Translations under genes and position numbers: made by a program
From: CAZBZG01 sp964496245
GTDB taxonomy: Bacteria; Planctomycetota; SZUA-567
Direction of reading: 5' to 3'
Assembly (NCBI GenBank): GCA_964496245.1
Contig: CAZBZG010000078.1
Coordinates: forward strand, 1-16,744
Length of the DNA stretch: 16,744 nt
Part shown: piece by piece, positions 6,405 to 13,533 of the stretch
Position numbering within the stretch: position 1 is the stretch's first letter
How the letters are laid out: every line of letters begins with the position of its first letter
Notes under the pieces: model-generated
Told to the model about the DNA's origin: nothing
The model's input: the letters and a program-made list of their open reading frames with translations, nothing else
Databases searched by the model: none

Positions 6405-7871
6405 CTACCGGAATTCGCGCGGGTGGCGCTGCTTGAGCGCTTCGATCGCATCCCCGCGGCCGGTCGCCTCGAGCCGCTCGCAGTACTTCTTGAGCGCGCC
6501 CCGCGCGTGCGTGGGACCGCCTTCGTGCAGCACGGTCCAGAGCGGGTCGACGGTGTACCGTTCGCACATGCCCATCATCATGTCGTCGTGCCAGGCGAGG
6601 AGCTTGTGCGCGCCTTCCTGGCAGAGCTCCGGACGGCTCGGCGCGAGGTCGTGCTGCTCGTGCGGATCCTCGTGCACGTTGAAGAGCATCTCCTGCGGAA
6701 AGAGGTGGTAGAAGTCGTGGTAGGTGCGGATGTACTGGTACGGGCCGAACCGCACGGACCGCTGGCAGACGTGGCAGCACTGGCTGAGCACGAGGAAGTC
6801 GCGTCCGCAGTCGGCGCCCTGGGTGAGCGCGGGCGCGTAGCTCTGCCCGTCCCAGGCCTCGGGCGCATCCACGCCGAAGAGCTCGGCCAGGGTGGGCCCC
6901 AGATCCAGGTTGTAGTGGAGGCCCGAGTCCACGTGGCCTTGCTTGGCGCCGGGCCAGCGCACGATCATGGGAACCCGGTGCGTGATGTAATCCGAGGTCC
7001 CGTGTTCGGCGTAGACGCCGAGTTCCCCGTGGTTCTCGCCGTGGTCGGACGTGATGACGATCGCGGTCTCCTCCATGACCCCGGCCGCCTCCAGGGCGCC
7101 GAAGATCCGGCCGATGTGTTCGTCCATGTACGCGATGCCGCAGTCGTACCCGTCGAAGTGCCGCCGCAGGTCGTCCATGGTCCGGATCTCGCCCACGTGA
7201 CGCGGGAACTGCGGAATGTCCTCTCCCGTGTACATGTTGTTGTCCAGCGCCGAGTGCGGGCCCACGGTCTTCTGGTGCTGCTCGAGCACCTCGGGCGTGA
7301 GCCATGCGGGAAGGGGCTCGTCGGCAAAGGGATTGCCGAAGTCCTTCGGCGCCCGGTAGATCGTGTGCGGATCCCAGTAGTTGATGTGCAGGAACCAGTC
7401 GTCCTCCTTGGCGTGGGTCTTCAGCCAGTCCAGCACCGTGGGCGTCACCTCATCGGCCGACTCCATGCCACCCTTGCCGGGGTTGTGCATCTCCTTGAAG
7501 CCCGCGTAGAACCACCAGGCCGTGTGCCGTTCGCCGAACGGGCTCACGGTGCACGTGTGCATGTTCTGCCGGCGGAAGAGGTTGACGAGACCCTCGTGGT
7601 CCATGCGGTCGCGAAAGCCGCGCGTGGCGCCCTCGATCCGCATGTCTCCGGCCGTACCGCCGTGACCCATCACGCCCGTGTGGATGCCGTGGCGCCCGCT
7701 GAAGAGGGCCGCGCGGCTCGGCAGACAGGGCGCGTCCGAGCAGTAGTACTCGTCGAACCGCACGCCCTCCCGCGCGATGCGGTCGATGTTGGGCGAGGTG
7801 TTGCGGTGGTACCCGTAGCAGCCCAGATGATCCGGCCGCAGGGTGTCGAGGTCCAGGAACAAAATGCGCAT
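6405..7871 (-). CDS. Formylglycine-dependent sulfatase (S1 family)
   Basis: This 488-residue, apparently complete type I sulfatase hydrolyses sulfate esters, using a formylglycine made from C49 in the motif C-L-P-S-R (49-53) followed by GR. D7 and D9 in LFLDLDTLRPDH and D276-H277 in TSDHGE are expected calcium-site residues. WDPH at 166-169 and a C-terminal domain from about 350 are also typical. The substrate is not readable. No signal peptide is present, so it should act in the cytoplasm unless the start is wrong, though AAGGAGAC before the ATG at 7871 supports this start. It lies 27 bases after an iclR-type gene and 9 bases before a broken second sulfatase, suggesting a small regulated catabolic operon. 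Conversion of C49 needs a formylglycine-generating enzyme or anaerobic maturase elsewhere; neither is in this window. Confidence 0.88.
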   Translation of the reverse strand: MRILFLDLDTLRPDHLGCYGYHRNTSPNIDRIAREGVRFDEYYCSDAPCLPSRAALFSGRHGIHTGVMGHGGTAGDMRIEGATRGFRDRMDHEGLVNLFRRQNMHTCTVSPFGERHTAWWFYAGFKEMHNPGKGGMESADEVTPTVLDWLKTHAKEDDWFLHINYWDPHTIYRAPKDFGNPFADEPLPAWLTPEVLEQHQKTVGPHSALDNNMYTGEDIPQFPRHVGEIRTMDDLRRHFDGYDCGIAYMDEHIGRIFGALEAAGVMEETAIVITSDHGENHGELGVYAEHGTSDYITHRVPMIVRWPGAKQGHVDSGLHYNLDLGPTLAELFGVDAPEAWDGQSYAPALTQGADCGRDFLVLSQCCHVCQRSVRFGPYQYIRTYHDFYHLFPQEMLFNVHEDPHEQHDLAPSRPELCQEGAHKLLAWHDDMMMGMCERYTVDPLWTVLHEGGPTHARGALKKYCERLEATGRGDAIEALKQRHPREFR

Positions 7872-7898
7872 ACCTGTCTCCTTGAGGCTTGAACGTTG

Positions 7899-8681
7899 TC
7901 AGAAATTGCCTGCGATAGGCGATACGGATGCGTCCGACCGAGACGGCGCGCCGGAGAGACGGCGGGCGGCGGCCAGCAGCTGGTCGCAATACCGGCTCTG
8001 CCCTTCCGCCCTACCCGTCGGAACGCTTTCGGCCAGTGCCAGCACGCCCGCCGGCTCGTCCCGATGTCGCACGAGCGCGCTCGTACGGCGGACGCCGTTC
8101 GGGTTGCAGTGGGGGTCGGCCATGGATTCGTCCGCCCGCGCCCGGGCGATCCGCCGCGCCACATCCGTGCGCTTGAGCCGCATGCGGGCACGCTTTGCAT
8201 CGTACGTCCACCAGCCGCCGCCGGACGGCATCTCGCGAAAGAATGCGAGACCCAGCGCAGCCGGGGCGTCGAGTTCTCCGCGCCAGGGGCGGAGGAATCC
8301 GATGCGCGCCATGACCCAGATCTCGCCCCGGGACGGTTCGGCCCGGCGCACCATGACCATGCCGTCGGGTCCCGGCACGTACCACTCAGCGGTCTGGCCC
8401 GTGTCCGCAGCCAGAGTCTCGAGCGTTCTGCCGAGCGCTTCAGCGAACGCGCGCCCGGATACCCGCAGCGGCACCAGCTGGGCGGTGGCGCGGTACTGCT
8501 TGGTGCTCGCCGGCCGCGCCACCAGGTCGAGGTCGACCAGGGCCCGCAGGATGCGGAGCAGACTGGACTTGGGGAACCCGGTCTCGCGGGCGATCTCCTC
8601 GAGGGAGAACGGGCCCTGCGCGGCCAGGAGCCGGAGCACGGCGATGCCGCGGCGAAGAGCGGGGGCGGAGGGGGGCGGCAC
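7899..8681 (-). CDS. IclR-family transcriptional regulator
   Basis: The protein has 260 residues, the usual size for the family. The N-terminal winged helix-turn-helix spans about 8-65, with FSLEEIARETGFPKSSLLRILRALV (about 25-49) as the helix-turn-helix. The C-terminal effector-binding domain covers ~78-245 and is rather divergent in places. The start is a GTG at 8681 preceded by AAGGA 8 bases upstream. It lies immediately upstream of, and in the same direction as, the sulfatase genes, so it probably controls them and itself in response to a breakdown product of the sulfated substrate; that is inference from position. Direct repeats and a palindrome in its upstream region could be its operator. 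The last ~15 residues are poorly conserved in character. Confidence 0.82.
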   Translation of the reverse strand: MPPPSAPALRRGIAVLRLLAAQGPFSLEEIARETGFPKSSLLRILRALVDLDLVARPASTKQYRATAQLVPLRVSGRAFAEALGRTLETLAADTGQTAEWYVPGPDGMVMVRRAEPSRGEIWVMARIGFLRPWRGELDAPAALGLAFFREMPSGGGWWTYDAKRARMRLKRTDVARRIARARADESMADPHCNPNGVRRTSALVRHRDEPAGVLALAESVPTGRAEGQSRYCDQLLAAARRLSGAPSRSDASVSPIAGNF

Positions 8682-8686
8682 GATGA

Positions 8687-8749
8687 TTCCTTATGTGGCA
8701 TCTCTTCCGTATGTGGTATCCACCATACCCCGCCGCGCCCTTCGTGCAA
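8687..8749 (-). promoter_or_regulatory. Candidate iclR/sulfatase promoter and operator
   Basis: On the plus strand TTCCTTATGTGG (8687-8698) and TTCCGTATGTGG (8705-8716) are direct repeats with an 18-base period, 11 of 12 identical. The nearer copy covers the ribosome binding site of the iclR gene. The second merges into GTGG-TAT-CCAC (8713-8723), an odd palindrome of the size IclR proteins bind. A weak minus-strand promoter, TTGCAC (8744-8749), 16 bases, TATGGT (8722-8727), overlaps that palindrome. Confidence 0.4.
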
Positions 8750-8801
8750 GCGATTTTTGCGATTTTTCGCAGGACGCGTCGGAAAAACGCCGGATGTATG
8801 G

Positions 8802-8921
8802 GGTGCCATGCCCACCCTTGAGTGGGCATGCGGCTGCTCTTGTTCACAGAATCAGACGCATGAAGGATCGTCACCTCTACCAGGGAGGAAGCATGCCCAC
8901 CTTGCAGGTGGGCATGGCACC
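8802..8921. repeat. Paired REP-like element, copy 2 (GGTGCCATGCCCACC family)
   Basis: This 120 bp element has perfect 15 bp terminal inverted repeats, GGTGCCATGCCCACC (8802-8816) and GGTGGGCATGGCACC (8907-8921). The left hairpin has a CTTGAG loop region like CTTGGG in copy 1. The right hairpin is preceded by GGGAGGAA, matching GGGAGGAG in copy 1, so both copies have the same orientation. The ~60 bases between the hairpins do not resemble copy 1. The two copies bracket the iclR-sulfatase-sulfatase fragment cassette. Confidence 0.75.
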
Positions 8922-8983
8922 TTACCTCTGCTACGGCGGTTTCTTGCCCGTGTGTCGTGCGGGAACGGGGCGGTGGGACCGAG

Positions 8984-9934
8984 TCAGGCGGGCGACGGGC
9001 CGGGTTGCAGCTGCGCGGCGCGCTCGGCCTCGGCCCCGGACACGCAGAAACGCACGGCCTGGGGCAGGATCTCGAAGCGCATGGGCAGGGCCCCGCCCCG
9101 GTCGCCGTCGACCTGGACGGGGACCTCGGAAGCGGCTTGCAGCTCGATCACGCGCGCACGGGCGTAGGCCACGTCGGGCAGATCCGGGAGGTTGTGCCGC
9201 AGCGCGCCCAGGGCGTAGCGGAGGAGGTCGATCCGCCGCCGCCCCTTGAGGCAGCAGACGTCGAGGAAGCCGTCGTCGGGCATGGCCTTGTTGAAGAAGC
9301 GGAACGGGCCGCCGTAGCGCCGCATGTTGCCGACGAGAGCGAACGTGACCCCGTCGGCCACCGGCCGGCCGTCGGCAAAGACCTCCATGGTCGGAAAATC
9401 GTAGCGAAGGAGCGTCATCACCGTGGGCACGAGATACGACAGCATGGAGATGCCGGCCGCGGAACGCTTTCGGGAAACCTTGTCCACGATCGTGGCATCC
9501 AGGCCGGCGCCCGCGCACATGGTGAAGCGACGCGGTCCGCTTCTCCCGTTCGTGGCCACGCCGAGGTCGAGACGGCGGAGCGAGCCATGCACGGCGATCT
9601 CAGCCAGACGCTGAAGACTCGTCGGCAGGTGCAGCTCTTTGGCCACCACGTTCGCGGTGCCCGTCGGGAAGACGGCGATGGGGGTGGCGGCCTGGACGTC
9701 CTGGAGACCGTTGACCAGCTCGTTGAGGGTACCGTCCCCGCCCACGCAGACGAGTACGTCGACCTCGGGACCGAGCTCGGCAGCCAGCGAACGCGCCGCG
9801 CCGGCCGCCTGGGTCGTATGGAGAGAGACGAGCGAGCCCTGCTGCGTCAGACGATACAGGACTTCGCGGGTCAGGAACTTGCCGCGCGCGCGTCCGGAGG
9901 TGGGATTGAGAATTACAGCCACGCGCCTGCGCAT
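8984..9934 (-). CDS. Diacylglycerol/lipid kinase family protein (DAGK catalytic domain)
   Basis: This 316-residue protein belongs to the soluble DagK/YegS/sphingosine-kinase superfamily, which phosphorylates lipid alcohols such as diacylglycerol with ATP at the membrane surface. Seen: the start strand VAVILNPTSGRARG (5-18), the nucleotide-binding GGDGTLNE (65-72), PTGTANVVA (90-98, the PxGTxND-type motif), AGAGLDA (141-147), PDDGFLDV (219-226) and QVDGD (274-278). The C-terminal ~18 residues are low complexity. It could serve phospholipid recycling or isoprenoid/polar-lipid synthesis; the substrate is not predictable. The ATG is 9 bases after the gmk stop, and GGGAT, which includes the start of that stop codon, serves as a weak ribosome binding site. 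It is the last gene of the long minus-strand block. Confidence 0.85.
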   Translation of the reverse strand: MRRRVAVILNPTSGRARGKFLTREVLYRLTQQGSLVSLHTTQAAGAARSLAAELGPEVDVLVCVGGDGTLNELVNGLQDVQAATPIAVFPTGTANVVAKELHLPTSLQRLAEIAVHGSLRRLDLGVATNGRSGPRRFTMCAGAGLDATIVDKVSRKRSAAGISMLSYLVPTVMTLLRYDFPTMEVFADGRPVADGVTFALVGNMRRYGGPFRFFNKAMPDDGFLDVCCLKGRRRIDLLRYALGALRHNLPDLPDVAYARARVIELQAASEVPVQVDGDRGGALPMRFEILPQAVRFCVSGAEAERAAQLQPGPSPA

Positions 9935-9943
9935 GGTCCGGTG

Positions 9944-10585
9944 CTATCCCTTCCCGCCGACGTCATGCCAGCCTTCGTACGCGCTGTTTCGCCAGGCCTG
10001 ACGTTCGCCGCCCCGGATGCGATGTGCCCGGGCAAAGGTGAGGAGCTCCAGCAGATCCGTAGTCGCCGCCGTTTCGTCATCGTTGATCACGAGGTAGTCG
10101 TAATCGTCCAAGCAGGCCACTTCCCGTTCTGCAATGGCGAGCCGGTTCTCCATGTCGCTTGGGTCCTCAGTGCCCCGCTGGGCCAGCCGCTCCCGGAGGG
10201 CCTTCAGGCTCGGCGGAAGCACGAAGATGAAGATGGCCTGCGGGAGCTGCTCCCGTACCTGCCGGGCCCCCTGGACATCGATCACGAGCAGCACCACCTG
10301 GCCGGTCGCCAGCCGGCGGTCGAGCTCCTCCCGCGGCGTGCCGTAGAGGTTCCCGTTGAACTCCGCGTGCTCGACGAATGCGCCCGCATCGATCCGCTCG
10401 TGAAAGGTCTCCTTCGACAGAAAGTAGTACTCGCGGCCGTCCTGTTCGCCGGGGCGGGGCTCCCGTGTGGTCGCGGTGATCGCGCGGCAGATATCCGGGT
10501 GCTTCTCCACCGCCCGCGCCGCCAGCGTGGTCTTCCCGCTTCCGGCCGGGCCGCTGAGCACGACGAGCAGACCTCTTCGACGCAT
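9944..10585 (-). CDS. gmk: Guanylate kinase
   Basis: This enzyme converts GMP and ATP to GDP and ADP in the cytoplasm. It has 213 residues, normal for bacterial Gmk. The P-loop is GPAGSGKTT (12-20). The GMP-binding region shows TTREPRPGE (39-47), DGREYYF (49-55) and EFNGNLYGTP (75-84). VIDVQGA (101-107) is the Walker-B-like segment, and the arginine-rich lid is RLAQRGTEDPSDMENRL (133-149). The C-terminal ~25 residues (after 190) extend past the core and look unconserved. The gene lies downstream of yicC, a pairing seen in many bacteria, and upstream of the lipid kinase. The ATG at 10585 has a modest GGGGAC site about 8 bases before it. Confidence 0.95.
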   Translation of the reverse strand: MRRRGLLVVLSGPAGSGKTTLAARAVEKHPDICRAITATTREPRPGEQDGREYYFLSKETFHERIDAGAFVEHAEFNGNLYGTPREELDRRLATGQVVLLVIDVQGARQVREQLPQAIFIFVLPPSLKALRERLAQRGTEDPSDMENRLAIAEREVACLDDYDYLVINDDETAATTDLLELLTFARAHRIRGGERQAWRNSAYEGWHDVGGKG

Positions 10586-10729
10586 GATGGACGTCCCCGC
10601 TGAACCAGGCCACTCGAGCCGCCCCCGGCCCTCCGGTCGCAGGGCGTCTCTATCCCTTTCGGCACCGGGGTCCGCTCGGCTTTGTTTGTTCTCTGTTCTC
10701 CGCTGCCTGGCACCCGCACGTTCTGCGGG

Positions 10730-11617
10730 CTACTCGATGTTCGCCACCTGCTCCTTGAGCTTCTCGACCGCGGCCTTGGCCTCCACCGCCGATCCGATGA
10801 GGCCGGTGTCCCCGACCTTGCTCACGCAGGTGTTGAGCTCCCGCAAGAACTCCTGGGCCAGGAACTCGAGCCGCTTGCCGACCTCTCCGCCGCGCTGGAG
10901 AGTGGTGGCGAACTGCCCCACGTGACTCTCCAACCGGTCGAGCTCCTCGTGGATGTCCGAACGGTCCGCATACAGGCAGACCTCGCGTTCCACGGCCTGT
11001 TCGTCAAGCGGCCGCATGCCGCTCTTGCAGATCTCGCGGACGCGTGCCCGCAGCCGTTCCCGCTGGCGCTCGACCAGCTCATCGACCAGGCCGCGGGCCT
11101 CGTTCGCAAAGGCGGCGATCGGTTCGGTCAGCTTCTGCAGAGAACGCGCCGTGGCCTCCCCCTCGCTGCGGCGCATGCCGAGGACCTGCTCCAGCGCCTG
11201 CGCGAGGGCCTCGGACACGGTCGGCCATTCGTCCTCGGTGACCGGCACCCACGCCGATTCGTCGAACAGGCCGGGCACGAGCAGGAGATCGCGCACGGAC
11301 AGGTTCGTGTCGAGCCCGAGCTCCGTGCCGAGACGCTGGAGCGCGGCCACCATGCCGCGGGCCAGCGGTTCGCGTACCGGCAGGTTGGATTCGTCCACCG
11401 GACGGGTCAGCGTCACGTAGATGTCCACCGCTCCCCGATGGAGCCGCTCCTGCACCTGGTCACGAACGTTCTTCTCGAAGGTGCCGAGTCCGGGCCGGCT
11501 GCGGACCGAGACCTTGCGTCCCCGGTGGTTCACCGTCCGGATCTCGACGCGGGCCAGCAGCCCGCCCCGCTCCGCACTTGCCGCGCCAAATCCGGTCATG
11601 CTGTGCAATACGTTCAT
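10730..11617 (-). CDS. yicC: YicC family endoribonuclease
   Basis: YicC-family proteins are endoribonucleases; E. coli YicC is reported to promote decay of the small RNA RyhB. The 295-residue protein has the expected architecture: SMTGFG (6-11), R-TVNHRGRKVSVR (27-39), the linker RSEGEAT (150-156), the C-terminal DUF1732 signature ADRSDIHEELDRLESHV (217-233), GKRLEFLAQEFLRELNT (247-263), and the terminal EQVANIE that resembles the family's usual ending. AGGA lies 7 bases before the ATG. It sits between the DUF2225 gene (44-base gap) and gmk (144-base gap). Just after its stop is a small hairpin, CCCGCA-GAACG-TGCGGG on the minus strand (10713-10729), without a U-run. Confidence 0.93.
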   Translation of the reverse strand: MNVLHSMTGFGAASAERGGLLARVEIRTVNHRGRKVSVRSRPGLGTFEKNVRDQVQERLHRGAVDIYVTLTRPVDESNLPVREPLARGMVAALQRLGTELGLDTNLSVRDLLLVPGLFDESAWVPVTEDEWPTVSEALAQALEQVLGMRRSEGEATARSLQKLTEPIAAFANEARGLVDELVERQRERLRARVREICKSGMRPLDEQAVEREVCLYADRSDIHEELDRLESHVGQFATTLQRGGEVGKRLEFLAQEFLRELNTCVSKVGDTGLIGSAVEAKAAVEKLKEQVANIE

Positions 11618-11661
11618 GGTCGATCCTGGGAAATGGAGCCGCGCGTGGCGGCGGCGACCGA

Positions 11662-12864
11662 TCAGTCCTCGGCGTTGTAGTGAGACCGGATCTTGCGCAC
11701 GAGCTTCGTCCAGACGCTCGTCTCGCGCGCCTCACGGGCCTCCTGTTCCTTCTGTGCCTCCTCGGCCTCGGCCTGTTCGAGATCCGCTGCCATGGCATGC
11801 TTCTTGAAGAGCGTGACCACCCGGCGGCAGGTGATCTCGTGGAATTCCTTCTCGCGCAGGCGACCGAGGATCGTACGCGGCGTCGGCTCGTCCATGGCCA
11901 GCACGGCTTCGCGGGCGGCCGGGTACTCGTTGCGGAAGAAGATTTCGTTTACCTCCTCCGACATGTTCGTGGCCCGGTCGATGGCATTGTTGAGCCAGCT
12001 GATGAGGCTGCGCATGCCCTCGATCTGCTGCTGGGTGCCCTTTCCCTTGCTGATCCCGCTGTCGAGCGCCTGCCGGACGCCCTGCCGCTTGCGGGTGGCG
12101 AGCTGGAACACCGTCCGGACGGCTTTCAGGGTGTCATCGAGCCGATCGAGACGCCGGTAGAGTTCGGCGAGCAGGAACGTGACCGTGACTTCGTATCGCA
12201 CGTCATCCACGCGCTTGCTGCGGTCCAGGTCCTCCCGGTAATGCACAATGGCCTTGTCCAGCGCGTCCTCCTCCTCCAGCGGAAGATTCGGCCACTCTTC
12301 CTGCAGGCTTTCGAAGAAGGCCCGGTAGCTGTCGAAGCCCTGCGGCACGCCCGTCTCGGGCGCGTTCCACGCGGCCTTCTCCCGGTAGAGCCAGGCCGTC
12401 CGGAGGTAGAACTTCCCCAGCTTCTGGTACTGACGCATGTTGGGGCTGAGCATCTCCTGGATGTAGGTGGCCAGAAGATGCGCGCACAGGGCCGACTCGA
12501 GCGTCACGTACTCCTGCACGAGGTCGACCTCCTGCCCGAGACGCGTCACGAAGCTGTCCGGCGCGCGCGAGGCGATCAGCAGTTTCTCCCGGATCAGCTC
12601 GAGCTTGCCGCCCGAGTTGTCTTCCCCGCGGAAGACCTCCTTCTCGTCGCTGAAGTGGCAGTGGGGGCAGTGCCAGATGTGGTAGAAGTTCGGGCGGATC
12701 CCTTCATACTTGGGGCTTTCCCAGGAATACTCGACCACATGCTGGTCGGACTCGACCAGCGAGGGGGTATAGAGCTTGCTCTTCACGTAGCGCTGGCGGG
12801 AGTCCCGGTCACAGATCGGGCACTGCACGGGGACCGAGATAAAGGGGTCGTTCTGAGCCGTCAA
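11662..12864 (-). CDS. DUF2225-type zinc-ribbon protein with long helical region
   Basis: This 400-residue protein of unknown function begins with a probable zinc site: C15-P-I-C18 and C66-P-H-C69, around the segment KSKLYTPSLVESDQHVVEY and a HIWHCPHCHF turn. That pattern is typical of DUF2225. Residues ~100-300 are helical and TPR-like in feel, and 350-400 form a charged Glu/Ala/Lys helix ending in a basic tail. It is longer than most DUF2225 proteins I know of. The start is a TTG at 12864 whose last two bases are the first two of the secG stop (TTGA), with AGGAGA 9 bases upstream, so translation is probably coupled to secG. The position between secG and yicC in a core operon suggests a basic cellular role, but none is known. 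Confidence 0.75.
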   Translation of the reverse strand: MTAQNDPFISVPVQCPICDRDSRQRYVKSKLYTPSLVESDQHVVEYSWESPKYEGIRPNFYHIWHCPHCHFSDEKEVFRGEDNSGGKLELIREKLLIASRAPDSFVTRLGQEVDLVQEYVTLESALCAHLLATYIQEMLSPNMRQYQKLGKFYLRTAWLYREKAAWNAPETGVPQGFDSYRAFFESLQEEWPNLPLEEEDALDKAIVHYREDLDRSKRVDDVRYEVTVTFLLAELYRRLDRLDDTLKAVRTVFQLATRKRQGVRQALDSGISKGKGTQQQIEGMRSLISWLNNAIDRATNMSEEVNEIFFRNEYPAAREAVLAMDEPTPRTILGRLREKEFHEITCRRVVTLFKKHAMAADLEQAEAEEAQKEQEAREARETSVWTKLVRKIRSHYNAED

Positions 12865-13331
12865 TTGCCGGGCTCTCCTGCAGGCGGCGGCTCGCGAGCC
12901 GGAAGCGCCTCGGACGCGGCCGGACCGCCGGCTTCTTCCCCCTCCACAGGGGCCTCCGGCGCCCCGGGCTCGTTCTTGGCAGGCAACGCAGGTTCGGCGG
13001 CTTCCGGGGGTCGCGGGGGAACGTCTGTGGGCACAGCGCCTGCCCCGGGGGCCTCCTCCACGGGAGCCGCTGGCTTCGGCAGATCCGGTTTCTTGGGGAC
13101 GCTCGGGGTGCCCTTGCGCGCGACATAAGCGTTGATGCCCAGCGCCAGGATGACGAACACCACAGCGAAGTAGGCCGTCCAGCGCCGCAGGGGATTGCGC
13201 ACCCCCATGACGCCATCCATGCCCCCCCCGCCCATGGCGGCGATGCCGCCGCCCTTGCCCTCCTGCAGCAGGATCAGGCCCACGATCAGGAAGGAGACCA
13301 CAAAGAACACGATCATGAAGAGGATGACCAC
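12861..13331 (-). CDS. secG: Preprotein translocase subunit SecG with proline/alanine-rich tail
   Basis: SecG is the small accessory subunit of the SecYEG channel in the inner membrane. Two transmembrane helices are present, at ~2-22 and ~51-70, joined by the diagnostic LLQEGKGGGI (21-30) and a Gly/Met-rich loop ending near VRNPLRRWT (44-52). Residues ~74-156 are a long Pro/Ala/Glu-rich, probably disordered tail that roughly doubles the usual ~75-110 residue length; such tails occur in some phyla. The start is a GTG at 13331 with AGGAG 6-7 bases upstream. Its stop overlaps the TTG start of the DUF2225 gene. It follows tpiA, a neighbour of secG in many bacteria. Confidence 0.9.
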   Translation of the reverse strand: MVILFMIVFFVVSFLIVGLILLQEGKGGGIAAMGGGGMDGVMGVRNPLRRWTAYFAVVFVILALGINAYVARKGTPSVPKKPDLPKPAAPVEEAPGAGAVPTDVPPRPPEAAEPALPAKNEPGAPEAPVEGEEAGGPAASEALPAREPPPAGEPGN

Positions 13332-13355
13332 CGCACTCTCCTGTCAGACATCAAG

Positions 13356-13377
13356 CCGTCCCAGGGCCGTCCCAGGG
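13356..13377. repeat. Tandem 11 bp repeat between tpiA and secG
   Basis: CCGTCCCAGGG occurs twice in tandem (13356-13366, 13367-13377); the second copy continues into the palindrome GTCCCAGGGAC (13369-13379). The ~200-base tpiA-secG gap also contains GGAACA-AGCCGG-TGTTCC (13476-13493) and GCCCGCGGGC near 13530. None is followed by a U-run on the minus strand. Confidence 0.45.
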
Positions 13378-13533
13378 ACAGGCACCACCGCGCCTGCGAC
13401 GAGCAGGGATCCGTTCCACGCGCTCCAGCATATCGGCCGAAGCGACAGGGTGCAAGGGAAACCTCACGGGGAGCCGGAACAAGCCGGTGTTCCCGCATTG
13501 CCGAGCCCCGTCGGTCGTTCCCGCCCGCGGGCA

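Larger units (their letters stand above)
8682..8983. other. Intergenic region with iclR control region and REP pair
   Basis: This ~300-base stretch between the lipid kinase stop and the iclR start holds no gene. Its left part (8682-8770) is the likely iclR promoter and operator, including a tandem GCGATTTTT repeat at 8750-8767. Its middle holds REP-pair copy 2. Its right end (8922-8983) is plain sequence downstream of the kinase gene with no U-run terminator. Confidence 0.6.

Noticed and set aside
6120..7892. 590-codon plus-strand open frame opposite the sulfatases
   Set aside because: Antisense to the sulfatase with its intact C-x-P-S-R and DHGE motifs; it crosses gene borders and has no recognisable domain.
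7670..8815. 381-codon minus-strand frame overlapping the IclR gene and the sulfatase start
   Set aside because: Wrong frame relative to clear helix-turn-helix and sulfatase motifs; its N-terminus reads through the REP element.
5981..8921. CRISPR-like array
   Set aside because: Only two distant copies of a palindromic pair, no regular repeat-spacer spacing and no cas genes.
8957..10603. 548-codon plus-strand frame opposite the lipid kinase and gmk
   Set aside because: Antisense to P-loop and GGDGT motifs; no domain of its own.
10713..10729. Intrinsic terminator after yicC
   Set aside because: A 6 bp GC stem is present but no U-run follows on the minus strand, and gmk continues in the same direction.
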